Positions 34,209-42,189 are shown, counted from the first letter of the stretch. The stretch is 64,000 nt of DNA from Actinokineospora xionganensis (GCF_014323725.1 NZ_JABVED010000011.1:186001-250000), one strand, 5' to 3'. The notes: a model not told the origin generated them from the letters alone. Translations and numbers: made by a program.

Positions 34209-34561
34209 GCCCGAAGAGGAACGACCCTGTCGCCGCGCCGACGCTCGACGGGGAGTGGCGCATCAGGTACGGCAGCACTGAGGCGGTCGACGGGTGGAGA
34301 GAACTGGAGAACCGGGCGGCGAGCAACCTTCGTGACGCATGGGAGACCATGCGTCACAACCCTGGGCCTGGTCCGGGCAGGCCGACCAGCCGCCATCACC
34401 AGTTGAAGGGCAGCCTCGCCACCGGCACTCACGGCGGCCAGACTTTGCCCCGGTGGCAGATCGAGGTCACCGAGGGAGACCGGGTGTGGTACCTGCTCGA
34501 CACTGACACCCGCTCGGTGTGGGTCGAGTACGCGGGGGCGCACCCGAAGGCGACCGACTGA
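34205..34561 (+). CDS. RelE/ParE-like toxin
   Basis: The 118-residue protein has a ParE/RelE-type core: DGWRELENRAASNLRDAWET, HHQLKGSLATGTHGGQTLPR with the basic RNA-facing patch, and WQIEVTEGDRVWYLLDTDTR with SVWVEYAGAHPKATD at the end. This resembles the toxins of Phd/RelE pairs that cleave mRNA on the ribosome. The GTG start overlaps the antitoxin TGA by 4 bases, as expected for co-translated toxin-antitoxin pairs. Activity is inferred from family and context. Confidence 0.75.
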   Translation: MSPKRNDPVAAPTLDGEWRIRYGSTEAVDGWRELENRAASNLRDAWETMRHNPGPGPGRPTSRHHQLKGSLATGTHGGQTLPRWQIEVTEGDRVWYLLDTDTRSVWVEYAGAHPKATD

Positions 34562-34670
34562 GCGAGGCTCTGCCGGACCGGACCATCGCCCCGATTGGCC
34601 TGACAACCGTGCGCTCATCGGCAGAAGAGTGCGTTGTCACGCGCGGGCGAATCGGTGACTGGTCAGGGAT

Positions 34671-35309
34671 TCAGGGTTTCGGGGTAGGGCGGCACCGGTC
34701 GTCGATGTCGGGGATCCAGTAGCAGAGTTCGAGTGTCTTCATGGTTGCCCAGTGCCCGAGTCGCCGGGCTTGGACGATGAAAGCGACGAAGCCGCCGAGG
34801 AACAGGACGGCGCAGCCCGCGGCCAGTGCGTGGTTGCGTCCGACGAACAACTCGACCACCGCCGCGCCGAAGCCCAGGGCGGCTGGGGGTGCGGAGTTGC
34901 GCAGCATCAGGCCCGTCGCCCGCAGGCGTTTCACCTCGATGGCGACGTCCTTGTCGTGCAGCTCAATAGCGGACAGCAGCAGGGCTCTGTCCGTGTCGAC
35001 GAAGTCGCGGCCCTCGGCGGCGGGAACCCGCTCCACGAACTCCCGGGTCGGATTCCGCTTGCGCCGCCGCGGGACGATCCGGTTCGCCGCCTCGCCCGCC
35101 GGGTAGGCCAGGTAGCCGAGCAGGTAGCTCAGCAGCACGACCAGGACCACCACGAGCCAGGCCGGGGTGCCCGCCATCGTGCCGCCGCCGAGCAGGTGCA
35201 GGCGGGTGATCACGTGAGCGAAGAATGCCAGGTACAGCGATCCGGGGATGGCGTAGGTGAACAGGTCGAAGATGCCGACGGCGAAGGTCACCCTGCGATC
35301 TAAGACCAT
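34671..35309 (-). CDS. Four-helix membrane protein of unknown function
   Basis: The 212-residue protein has four hydrophobic segments (FDLFTYAIPGSLYLAFFAHV, LVVVLVVLLSYLLGYLAYP, AALGFGAAVVELFVGRNHAL and AGCAVLFLGGFVAFIVQARR). A basic loop between helices two and three contains a cluster RIVPRRRKRN and a helical domain (FVERVPAAEGRDFVDTDRAL). The ATG at 35309 gives MVLDRRVTFAVG; longer readings upstream are arginine/proline-rich and unlikely. It is not related to the adjacent toxin-antitoxin genes by strand. Family unknown. Confidence 0.6.
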   Translation of the reverse strand: MVLDRRVTFAVGIFDLFTYAIPGSLYLAFFAHVITRLHLLGGGTMAGTPAWLVVVLVVLLSYLLGYLAYPAGEAANRIVPRRRKRNPTREFVERVPAAEGRDFVDTDRALLLSAIELHDKDVAIEVKRLRATGLMLRNSAPPAALGFGAAVVELFVGRNHALAAGCAVLFLGGFVAFIVQARRLGHWATMKTLELCYWIPDIDDRCRPTPKP

Positions 35310-35367
35310 GCGCCGCCCGGACATCCAGGGATTGGCGATCTTGCCGCTCGCGCGCGACCAGCCAGGC

Positions 35368-35748
35368 TCAAGCCTCGGGGAGGAAGGTGGCGTGGGCCGC
35401 GATGATCTTCCAGTCCGTCTGCTCGTCCCGGGTCCAGGTCCGGGTGTAGCGCAGTCGGGCGGCCACCGGTTGCCCGCCGACAGCGCCTTCCAGGGTCCCG
35501 AGGAACCAGGTGACACCAGTGTGCGCGGTGGCCATCACCCGCAGGTCCTCCTCGTCGAGTCGGCTCAGCACCTGATGGCCGGTTTCGTGCGCGGTCAAGT
35601 CGTCCTGCTTGGTGTAGAGCTTTCCGTCCGGGCCGGTGAACCATGCGGCGTCGTCGATCAGCTCGTCCAACGCGGTCACATCGGAGGCGAGTTGGGCACT
35701 CTGGAGACGCCGCTCGGCGGCACGGAGGCTTTCGGTGTTGCTCGGCAT
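35368..35748 (-). CDS. NTF2-like (DUF4440-type) protein
   Basis: The 126-residue protein has the cone-shaped NTF2-like pattern: SLRAAERRLQSAQLASDVTA, LDELIDDAAWFTGPDGKLYT, DLRVMATAHTGVTWFLGTLE and RYTRTWTRDEQTDWKIIAAH. It is soluble and probably binds a small molecule or is a snoaL-like enzyme; no catalytic pair is evident. The ATG at 35748 precedes PSNTESL; another ATG lies three codons upstream. It follows the VOC gene on the same strand with a 56-base gap. Confidence 0.75.
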   Translation of the reverse strand: MPSNTESLRAAERRLQSAQLASDVTALDELIDDAAWFTGPDGKLYTKQDDLTAHETGHQVLSRLDEEDLRVMATAHTGVTWFLGTLEGAVGGQPVAARLRYTRTWTRDEQTDWKIIAAHATFLPEA

Positions 35749-35804
35749 GGTTCCCACTATGGATGTCCCGGAACCGCATCGCGTTGGCGTTCACTCGTGG
35801 GGGA

Positions 35805-36173
35805 TCAGCCGAGCAGGCAGAAGGGGTGGCCCGCCGGGTCCGCCAGAACGTGCCAGCCTCGGGGGTCTGCGTGCAGGAGGGTGCCGCCGAGGTGGACGAC
35901 CCGCGCCTGGGCTTGGTCGAGGTCTTCGACCTCGATGTCCAGGTGGAAATGCTGTGGGTGTGCCGGGTCCGGCCATCGCGGGCGGCGGAAGTCGTCGACC
36001 CGTTGGAATGCGAGCACCAGTCCGGATTCCGTGTGCAGGGTGGCGAAGTCGTCGTCGATCGACCAGCGGCGGTCGGGATGGTTGACCGTGCCGCCGAGGA
36101 GTTCGCGGTAGAAGTCCGCCAGTTCCAGGACGTCTGGGCAGTCCAGCACCACGCACTGGAGTTTGCCGATCAT
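35805..36173 (-). CDS. VOC-family (glyoxalase/bleomycin-resistance-like) protein
   Basis: The 122-residue protein begins MIGKLQCVVLDCPDVLELA and has DFYRELLGGTVNHPDRRWSI, the central HPQHFHLDIEVEDLDQAQ and the end WHVLADPAGHPFCLLG, which together form two beta-alpha-beta-beta-beta units of the VOC fold. Metal-site candidates include H-F-H-L. It starts within an ATGA overlap of the TetR gene upstream, so both are one transcript repressed by that TetR. The substrate is unknown. Confidence 0.8.
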   Translation of the reverse strand: MIGKLQCVVLDCPDVLELADFYRELLGGTVNHPDRRWSIDDDFATLHTESGLVLAFQRVDDFRRPRWPDPAHPQHFHLDIEVEDLDQAQARVVHLGGTLLHADPRGWHVLADPAGHPFCLLG

Positions 36174-36712
36174 GGGTCGGTCCCTCCTCGAAGCCGGTCC
36201 AGGAGCAGCCGGTAGGCCGCGCGCAGCTCCTCTTGGGGGAGTGGGGGCAGCATGTGCCGGGCGCCGATGTGGATCGCGTACAGCAGTTGGCCCACCCGTC
36301 GGGCCTCGTCCGGGTCGCCGCGGTCGCGCAGCCACAGGGACTCCATGTAGGCGATGCGACCTTGGTCGACCCTGGTCATCATGGCCCCGACCTGCGGGTC
36401 CTGTTGTGCCCACGCCCGCATCGCCGTTTCCAGGCCGTCCTCGTGCGCGGCCAGCACCAGCTCGAGCAGGCGGTCGAGCATGGCCGCGGGCTCGTCGGTC
36501 TCGGCTTCGACGACCTCGATGAAGCGCTGCGTGCCGACCTTCTCGACATGCTCCAGCAGGGCGGCCTGGTACCCCGCCATACCGCCGAAGTGGTGGTAGA
36601 ACGACCCCTTCGTCAGGCCGAGTCGCCCGCAGAGCCGGTCGATCGTCAGCGCTTGCGACCCCTCGGTGGACAAGACCGCGATGCCCTCGCGTAACCAGTC
36701 CCGCTTAGCCAT
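36170..36712 (-). CDS. TetR-family regulator
   Basis: The 180-residue protein has an N-terminal helix-turn-helix (MAKRDWLREGIAVLSTEGSQ, ALTIDRLCGRLGLTKGSFYH, HFGGMAGYQAALLEHVEKVG) and a ligand-binding C-terminal region with ETDEPAAMLDRLLELVLAAH. Its TGA overlaps the VOC start. A perfect palindrome lies 22-34 bases upstream of its start and is its probable operator. Confidence 0.88.
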   Translation of the reverse strand: MAKRDWLREGIAVLSTEGSQALTIDRLCGRLGLTKGSFYHHFGGMAGYQAALLEHVEKVGTQRFIEVVEAETDEPAAMLDRLLELVLAAHEDGLETAMRAWAQQDPQVGAMMTRVDQGRIAYMESLWLRDRGDPDEARRVGQLLYAIHIGARHMLPPLPQEELRAAYRLLLDRLRGGTDP

Positions 36713-36733
36713 CAGCAACCTCTCTGAAACATG

Positions 36734-36746
36734 CCATACCGTATGG
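36734..36746. promoter_or_regulatory. TetR operator palindrome
   Basis: CCATAC (36734-36739) and GTATGG (36741-36746) flank one base, a perfect inverted repeat located 22 bp upstream of the TetR start codon in the region facing the dipeptidyl peptidase. It should repress the TetR-VOC pair and may also affect the rightward gene. Confidence 0.6.
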
Positions 36747-36862
36747 TACGTTGCCTGCGGGTCGGCGGGGACTGGGGGTCCCCGCCGCCTCTCCTTCGCC
36801 TGCTGCCGCAATCGGCCGCCGGCTGGTTCGGGACAGGGTCCCGGCCGCCGTTCGTTTAGGTT

Positions 36863-38941
36863 GTGAGGGTGACCAGTGAGACGACCTTTCTCCGCCTGCA
36901 GGCGCGCACCCAGCGCTTCACCCTCGGCTCCCCCCGCGAGTTCCGCGTCGCCCCGGACGGCTCTTACGCGCTGTTCCTGAGGTCGGCGAGCGGCGAGGAC
37001 CGCACCCACATCCTCTGGAAGCAGGACCTGGCGAGCGGGGCCGAGACCCGGCTCGGCGACCCGGCCGTGCTGCTCGGCGGCTCCGAGGAGCTGTCCCCCG
37101 AGGAGCGCGCGCGCCGTGAGCGCAGCCGCGAACAGGGCGCGGGCGTCATCGGCTGCGCCACCGACGCGCAGTCCCGAGTCGTTGCCTTCGCGCTGTCCGG
37201 GCGCCTCTTCGTCGCCGACGCCCACACCGGGGAGACGCGTGAGCTGGCCACCGCGACCCCGATCATCGACCCGCGCCCCGACCCGACCGGCACCCACGTC
37301 GCCTACGTCGCCGACAACGCCCTGCGCGTGGTCGGTGTGGACGGCGCGGGCGACCGGGCCATCGCGACGCCGGAGGGCGAGGACCGGGCGTGCGGGCTCG
37401 CGGAGTTCGTCGCGGCCGAGGAGATGAGCCGCTCGCGCGGCTACTGGTGGTCGCCGGACGGCACGAAGCTGCTCGTCGCGTTCACCGACAAGCGCGAGGT
37501 CCAGCGCTGGCACATCGCCGACCCGGCGAACCCCGGCGCGGACCCCGTCACCGTGTCCTACCCGGCCGCGGGCACCCCGAACGTCAAGGTCACCCTCGCC
37601 ATCGTCAGCCTCGACGGCACCCGCGTCGACGTCGACTGGGACGGCGCGCTGGAGTACCTGACCACCGCGCACTGGTCGGCCGCGGGCAAGCCGCTGATCG
37701 CCGTGCAGTCCCGTGACCAGCGCACCGTGGAGATCCGCGCGGTCGACCCGGACACCGGCGCCACCGAGGTCGTGCACACCGAGACCGACGACACCTGGAT
37801 CGAGATCGTCACCGGCGTCCCGGCGTGGACCCCCGACGGCAAGCTCGTGCGGGTGGCCGCGTCCGATGGCGCGAACCGCCTGTTCGTCGGCGACGAGGCC
37901 GTCTCCGGCGACCTACAGGTCCGCTCGGTGCTCGACATCGGCGACGACATCCTGTTCACCGCCTCGGCCGACGACCCGACCCAGGCCCACGTGTACCGCG
38001 CGGGCGAGAAGGTCGAGCGGGTGTCCACTATGGACGGTGTGCACTCCGCTGCCCGCGGCGGGGACGTGACGGTCCTGACGTCGTGGTCGCTCGACTGGTC
38101 CGGCCCGAAGATCAGTGTGCTGCGTGGCGGTGAGGTCGTCGGTGAGGTCGAGAGCCTCGCCGTTCAGCCGCCGCTGACCCCGAACGTCCAGCTGCTGACG
38201 GTCGGCGAGCGCGCGCTGCGGGTCGCGGTCCTGTACCCGACCGGGCACGTGCCCGGCACCAAGGTCCCGGTTCTGATGGACCCCTACGGCGGCCCGCACG
38301 CGCAGCGCGTGCTGTCCACCCGCAACGCCTACCTCGTCCCGCAGTGGTTGGCGGACCAGGGTTTCGCCGTGATCATCGCCGACGGACGCGGCACGCCGGG
38401 GCGGGGCCCGGAGTGGGAGCGCGCCATCGCGTTCGAACCCGCCGAGGTCACTCTGGCCGACCAGGTCGACGCCCTGCACGCGGTCGCCGCCGACCACCCC
38501 GACCTGGACCTGACCAAGGTGGCCATCCGCGGCTGGTCGTACGGCGGATACCTGTCGGCGCTGGCGGTCCTGCGCGCGCCCGAGGTCTTCCACGCGGCCA
38601 TCGCGGGCGCACCGGTCACCGACTGGCGGCTCTACGACACCCACTACACCGAGCGCTACCTCGGCCACCCCGACGAGCGCCCGGAGGTCTACGACCGCAA
38701 CTCCCTGATCGACGACGCGCCGAAGCTCGACCGGCCGCTGCTGATCATCCACGGGCTCGCGGACGACAACGTCGTGGTGGCGCACTCGATCCGCCTGTCC
38801 AGCGCACTGGTCGCGGCAGGCCGCCCGCACTCGCTGCTGCCGCTGCCGGGGGTCACGCACATGACGCCGCAGGAGGACGACGTGGCGGAGAACTTCATGC
38901 TGATGCAGGTGCGCTGGCTGAAGTCCGCGCTTGGTCTGTGA
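36863..38941 (+). CDS. Prolyl oligopeptidase-family dipeptidyl peptidase (S9)
   Basis: The 692-residue protein combines an N-terminal beta-propeller (to about residue 430) with a C-terminal alpha/beta hydrolase. The catalytic serine is in IRGWSYGGYLSALAVL, the aspartate in HGLADDNVVVAHS and the histidine in PGVTHMTPQEDD. The GWSYGG spelling and a glutamate pair in the propeller (LAEFVAAEEMSRSRGYWW) are those of dipeptidyl-peptidase IV-like S9B enzymes that bind the substrate N-terminus. No signal peptide is seen, so it is cytoplasmic. GTG 36869 is an alternative start. Confidence 0.9.
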   Translation: MRVTSETTFLRLQARTQRFTLGSPREFRVAPDGSYALFLRSASGEDRTHILWKQDLASGAETRLGDPAVLLGGSEELSPEERARRERSREQGAGVIGCATDAQSRVVAFALSGRLFVADAHTGETRELATATPIIDPRPDPTGTHVAYVADNALRVVGVDGAGDRAIATPEGEDRACGLAEFVAAEEMSRSRGYWWSPDGTKLLVAFTDKREVQRWHIADPANPGADPVTVSYPAAGTPNVKVTLAIVSLDGTRVDVDWDGALEYLTTAHWSAAGKPLIAVQSRDQRTVEIRAVDPDTGATEVVHTETDDTWIEIVTGVPAWTPDGKLVRVAASDGANRLFVGDEAVSGDLQVRSVLDIGDDILFTASADDPTQAHVYRAGEKVERVSTMDGVHSAARGGDVTVLTSWSLDWSGPKISVLRGGEVVGEVESLAVQPPLTPNVQLLTVGERALRVAVLYPTGHVPGTKVPVLMDPYGGPHAQRVLSTRNAYLVPQWLADQGFAVIIADGRGTPGRGPEWERAIAFEPAEVTLADQVDALHAVAADHPDLDLTKVAIRGWSYGGYLSALAVLRAPEVFHAAIAGAPVTDWRLYDTHYTERYLGHPDERPEVYDRNSLIDDAPKLDRPLLIIHGLADDNVVVAHSIRLSSALVAAGRPHSLLPLPGVTHMTPQEDDVAENFMLMQVRWLKSALGL

Positions 38942-38946
38942 GTGAC

Positions 38947-38980
38947 CGGGGCCTGACCTATTTCAACAGGTCAGGCCCCG
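38947..38980 (+). terminator. Terminator hairpin after the dipeptidyl peptidase
   Basis: Perfect 13-bp arms CGGGGCCTGACCT (38947-38959) and AGGTCAGGCCCCG (38968-38980) flank an 8-base loop, starting 6 bases after the stop codon. There is no run of T behind it. Confidence 0.75.
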
Positions 38981-39056
38981 TTCCAGCCGGTGGTTGTCGG
39001 TGGTCGTGGCTAGGCTCCGACGGGTTCGATCCAAGTCTGGTGACAAGGAGAATCCG

Positions 39057-39470
39057 GTGGCTTCCCGTCTCAACCCCTACCTCAGCTTCAACGGCGACGC
39101 GCGGCAGGCGATGGAGTTCTACAAGGACGTCTTCGGCGGCAACCTGACGCTGAGCACCTTCGGTGAGTTCGGCATGTCGGACGCACCGGAAGCCGACAAG
39201 ATCATGCACGCCATGCTCGAAGCGGACAACGGCTTCGCCCTGATGGGCGCCGACACACCGCCCGGACAGGAATACAACCCGGGCACCGCGTTCGCGGTCA
39301 GCCTCAGCGGCGACGACTCCGGCGAGTTGCGCGGCTACTGGGACAAGCTGTCCGGCGGCGGACAGGTGCAGGTGCCGCTGGAGAAGCAGATGTGGGGTGA
39401 CGAGTTCGGCATGTGCACCGACCGGTTCGGCGTTCCGTGGATGGTGAACATCGCCGGTGCCAAGGTCTGA
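39057..39470 (+). CDS. PhnB-like VOC/glyoxalase protein
   Basis: The 137-residue protein has ASRLNPYLSFNGDARQAMEF, YKDVFGGNLTLSTFGEFGMS, EADNGFALMGADTP and the end FGMCTDRFGVPWMVNIAGAK. These are the marks of the PhnB/3-demethylubiquinone-9 methyltransferase-like VOC subgroup. AAGGAG lies 6 bases before the GTG start, which settles it. It is a soluble protein without assigned substrate. Confidence 0.82.
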   Translation: MASRLNPYLSFNGDARQAMEFYKDVFGGNLTLSTFGEFGMSDAPEADKIMHAMLEADNGFALMGADTPPGQEYNPGTAFAVSLSGDDSGELRGYWDKLSGGGQVQVPLEKQMWGDEFGMCTDRFGVPWMVNIAGAKV

Positions 39471-39484
39471 GCCGACACCGCTGC

Positions 39485-39512
39485 GAGCCGCGCGCGAGCA
39501 CGTGCGCGGCTC
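39485..39512. terminator. Hairpin between the PhnB-like gene and the broken oxidoreductase
   Basis: GAGCCGCGC (39485-39493) and GCGCGGCTC (39504-39512) pair perfectly around a 10-base loop and sit between two convergent genes, 6 bases before the minus-strand stop. Confidence 0.6.
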
Positions 39513-39517
39513 AACGG

Positions 39518-40414
39518 TCACCGCGCGGTGAAGACCCGCTTGCCGCGGTTGTGGCCGGTCTCGACGAGTTTGTGGATCGCGGCGGCGTCGGCCAGGGGGA
39601 ATGCGCGGACGGGCAGCGTGAGGCGGCCCTCGGCCACTCGCTGGGCGACTGCCGCCAGGGCGGAGGGGTCGCGCTCATTGGAGCCGAAGAGCGGGATACC
39701 CAATTGGTAGGCGCTCATGTCGGAGATGGTGATGATCCGCGACGTGCCGCCGCGCAGGTCGATCGCGTCCGGGAGGCCGCCCTGGCCCAGGTCGAAGACG
39801 GCGTCGACGCCGTTCGGGGCCTCGGCACGCACGCGGTCGGCCAAGCCGGGGCCGTAGGTCACGGCCGTGGCACCCGGGTCGTGCAGGTGGTTGTGGTTGC
39901 CTTCGCTGGCCGTCCCGATCACGGTCGCGCCGCGTTCGATGGCCAGTTGCACGGCGACGGTTCCGACAGCGCCCGCCGCGCCGTTGATCAGGATGGTTCG
40001 CCGTCGGTCAGGGCCAGTTGGTCGAGCACCCCGCAGGCCGCTTCGGCCGCGATGGGCAGGGCCGCCGCTGTCGTCCAGTCCAGTTCGCGCGGCTTGGGCA
40101 CCACCTTGGTGACCAGCGCGTATTCGGCGTAGCCGCCGCTGTCGGCGAAGCCGAACACCTCGTCGCCCACCTCGGCCCAGTCGACGCCCGCGCCGACCTG
40201 GTCGGCAGTCCCCGCCACCTCCAGGCCAGGGATAGTGGGCAGCGTCGTCGGCACATACTCCCGCAGAAGACCCGCGCGAAGCTTGGTGTCGTACGGGTTG
40301 ATCCCCGCCGCCCGCACCCGGACCCGTGCCTGACCGGGCCCGGCCTCGGGCGTGGACAGGTCCTTGAGGTAGCACATCCGGGCCGCAGTACTCGTCCAGC
40401 ACGATCGCGCGCAT
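39518..40414 (-). pseudogene. Quinone oxidoreductase (zinc-less MDR) with two frameshifts
   Basis: The protein starts MRAIVLDEYCGPDVL, shifts frame near 40375 to give YLKDLSTPEAGPGQARVRV, GINPYDTKLRAGLLREYVPT and AALPIAAEAACGVLDQLALT, then shifts back near 40005 to ILINGAAGAVGTVAVQLAI, the NADPH-binding GxGxxG region. It ends AAAIHKLVETGHNRGKRVFT. Both parts are well preserved, so the breaks are recent or sequencing errors. If intact it would be a 300-residue NADPH:quinone reductase. It lies divergent from the SRPBCC-ArsR genes, across the shared palindromes. Confidence 0.7.
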
Positions 40415-40505
40415 GGCTGACCTGATTTCACTCGGCCCCTGCCCGATCAATTCCACCTCAGCACGCACCGCCCGACCAGGGCCGAAGGGCCACCTACCCC
40501 TTTAG

Positions 40506-40520
40506 GCAACCGAAGGTTGC
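40506..40520. promoter_or_regulatory. ArsR operator, first copy
   Basis: GCAACC-GAA-GGTTGC is a perfect 6-3-6 palindrome. A second copy, identical except for the central base, lies 45 bp downstream. Both are in the intergenic region between the broken oxidoreductase and the SRPBCC-ArsR-SDR operon, and the ArsR protein is the natural ligand. Confidence 0.65.
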
Positions 40521-40550
40521 GGATCGGCAAGCCCTCCGCTAACGTCATAC

Positions 40551-40565
40551 GCAACCGATGGTTGC
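40551..40565. promoter_or_regulatory. ArsR operator, second copy
   Basis: GCAACC-GAT-GGTTGC, a perfect 6-3-6 palindrome, ends 16 bases before the SRPBCC start codon and 6 bases before its ribosome-binding site (GGAGG). Occupancy would block promoter clearance or translation start. Confidence 0.65.
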
Positions 40566-40581
40566 TTTATTGGAGGTCCAA

Positions 40582-41031
40582 ATGGAGTACGGAAAGCTGG
40601 AACGCGAGATCCGCATCGACGCGGCCCCGGAGATCGTGTTCGACGTGGTGAGTCGTCCCGAGCACCTGAAGTCGTGGTGGTCCGATGACGCGTCGTTCGA
40701 GCCCACGCCGGGCTCGGTCGGCGAACTGGTGTGGGGTGACCGCGCCGGCGTCGAGGCGATCACGGTGGTCGACGTGGATCCGCCGCGCAGGTTCGCGATC
40801 CGCTGGGTCGCCGCTGATGGCCAGGTGCCCGACGCGGACAACTCGCTTCTGATCACCTTCGAGCTTGAGCCCTCCGGCGACGGCACGATCCTGCGCCTGA
40901 CCGAAACCGGCTGGCGGGAGAAGGGCTGGGAAGCCGCGGTGCTAGAGGAGGCCTTCCGCGACCACGAGCGCGGCTGGGACCTGTTCCTGCCCAAGCTCCA
41001 GAGCTACGCCGCTTCCGTGGTGGCGCGATGA
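40582..41031 (+). CDS. SRPBCC (AHSA1-type) protein
   Basis: The 149-residue protein opens MEYGKLEREIRIDAAPEIV, has FDVVSRPEHLKSWWSDDASF and ITFELEPSGDGTILRLTETG, and ends in a long helix (LEEAFRDHERGWDLFLPKLQ), the usual AHSA1 layout. GGAGG seven bases before ATG 40582 identifies the start. Its TGA overlaps the ArsR ATG by 4 bases. This pair is arranged in the opposite order to the one at 31 kb. The ligand is unknown. Confidence 0.85.
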   Translation: MEYGKLEREIRIDAAPEIVFDVVSRPEHLKSWWSDDASFEPTPGSVGELVWGDRAGVEAITVVDVDPPRRFAIRWVAADGQVPDADNSLLITFELEPSGDGTILRLTETGWREKGWEAAVLEEAFRDHERGWDLFLPKLQSYAASVVAR

Positions 41032-41384
41032 CTGTCGCCGTCGACGACGAACTCTGGTCGGCGATCGGCGACCCGATCAGGCGACGCCTGCTCGACCAGC
41101 TGCTCGCGGAAGGAGTCGGCACGCCGACCAGCCTGAGCGACCGTCTCCCGATCTCACGCCAAGCGGTCGCCAAGCACCTGGGCGTGCTCGACCGCGCGGG
41201 CCTCGTGCACGCGACACCGATGGGCCGCGAGCGGCGCTACGAAGTCGACGAGGCGCAACTCGCCCGCGCCGTCCGGCAACTGAATGAAGTCGGCAGGACG
41301 TGGGACGCGCGACTGAACCGCGTCAAGCGCATCGCGGAACAGATCCAGCGTCAGCAATCAGCTTTGGGGGACACGCATGGGTGA
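41028..41384 (+). CDS. ArsR-family regulator
   Basis: The 118-residue protein has the winged helix-turn-helix VDDELWSAIGDPIRRRLLDQ, TPTSLSDRLPISRQAVAKHL, LDRAGLVHATPMGRERRYEV. No metal-binding cysteines are visible. It is translated after the SRPBCC gene and its own end overlaps the SDR start by 8 bases. The two upstream palindromes are its probable operators, giving feedback control of the three-gene unit. Confidence 0.87.
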   Translation: MTVAVDDELWSAIGDPIRRRLLDQLLAEGVGTPTSLSDRLPISRQAVAKHLGVLDRAGLVHATPMGRERRYEVDEAQLARAVRQLNEVGRTWDARLNRVKRIAEQIQRQQSALGDTHG

Positions 41385-42189
41385 CTTGCTGCTCGGGGAG
41401 AAGAGCGCTGTGATCTACGGCGGCGGCGGCGCTATCGGCGGCGCGATCGCCCAGGTGTTCGCTCGGGAAGGCGCGCGGGTCTTCATCGCCGGGCGGACTC
41501 AGGCGAAGCTCGACGCCGTGGCGCGTGGCATCGACGCCATGGGCGGAAAGGTCGAGACGGCGCAGGTCGACGTTTTCGATCAAGAGGCGGTCGAGAAGCA
41601 CGCCGACACGGTCGCGGCGACGGCGGGCGGCATCGACATCGCCCTCAACGCCGTGAGCGTCATGCACGACCAAGGGACGTTGCTGGCCGACCTGTCGCAG
41701 GAGGAGTTCATGCGGCCGATCGATGGCTTCCTGCGGTCGCTGTTCATCACCAGCAAGGCGGTGGCACCGCACATGGGCCGCACCCGGCCGGGCGTCATCC
41801 TGACCTTGTCCGAGCCGGGTTCCAAGCTGGCTGTCGGCGGCATCTTGGGGCACAGCGTGAGCGCGGCGGGCAAGGAGGCCTTCTCCCGAGTTCTGGCCGC
41901 CGAGTTGGCGCCCGCCAACATCCGGGTGGTCTGCATCCGGCCACACGCGGTCGTCGACGCGCCCGCGGCGGGGTCTTATACGAAGGATCTCTTCCGGCAG
42001 ACCGCGGCAGCGGCCGGGCAGTCGGTCCAGGAATTGCTCGAAGGCGGGGGAATGGCGCAGGGGACGCTGCTGAAGCGGTTGCCGACACTCTCGGAGATCG
42101 CGGAGACGGCCGCGTTCCTGGCTTCGGATCGAGCTGGAGCCATGACCGGAACGATCGCCAACCTGTCTGCCGGCGCCCTTGTCGACTGA
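41377..42189 (+). CDS. Atypical short-chain dehydrogenase/reductase
   Basis: The 270-residue protein has the Rossmann start SAVIYGGGGAIGGAIAQVFA (a variant of TGxxxGxG), AGRTQAKLDAVARGID, IDIALNAVSV (NxAG-like) and RVVCIRPHAVVDAPAAG. The active-site YxxxK is missing: the region reads GHSVSAAGKEAF with no tyrosine at the right place, although a serine remains in LTLSEPGS. It may be a non-catalytic or redefined SDR. It is the last gene of the SRPBCC-ArsR-SDR unit. Confidence 0.8.
   Translation: MGDLLLGEKSAVIYGGGGAIGGAIAQVFAREGARVFIAGRTQAKLDAVARGIDAMGGKVETAQVDVFDQEAVEKHADTVAATAGGIDIALNAVSVMHDQGTLLADLSQEEFMRPIDGFLRSLFITSKAVAPHMGRTRPGVILTLSEPGSKLAVGGILGHSVSAAGKEAFSRVLAAELAPANIRVVCIRPHAVVDAPAAGSYTKDLFRQTAAAAGQSVQELLEGGGMAQGTLLKRLPTLSEIAETAAFLASDRAGAMTGTIANLSAGALVD

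Noticed and set aside
36863-36868. Different start for the S9 peptidase (GTG 36869)
   Set aside because: Both GTG codons are possible; neither has a strong ribosome-binding site. The earlier one was kept, and the choice affects two residues only.
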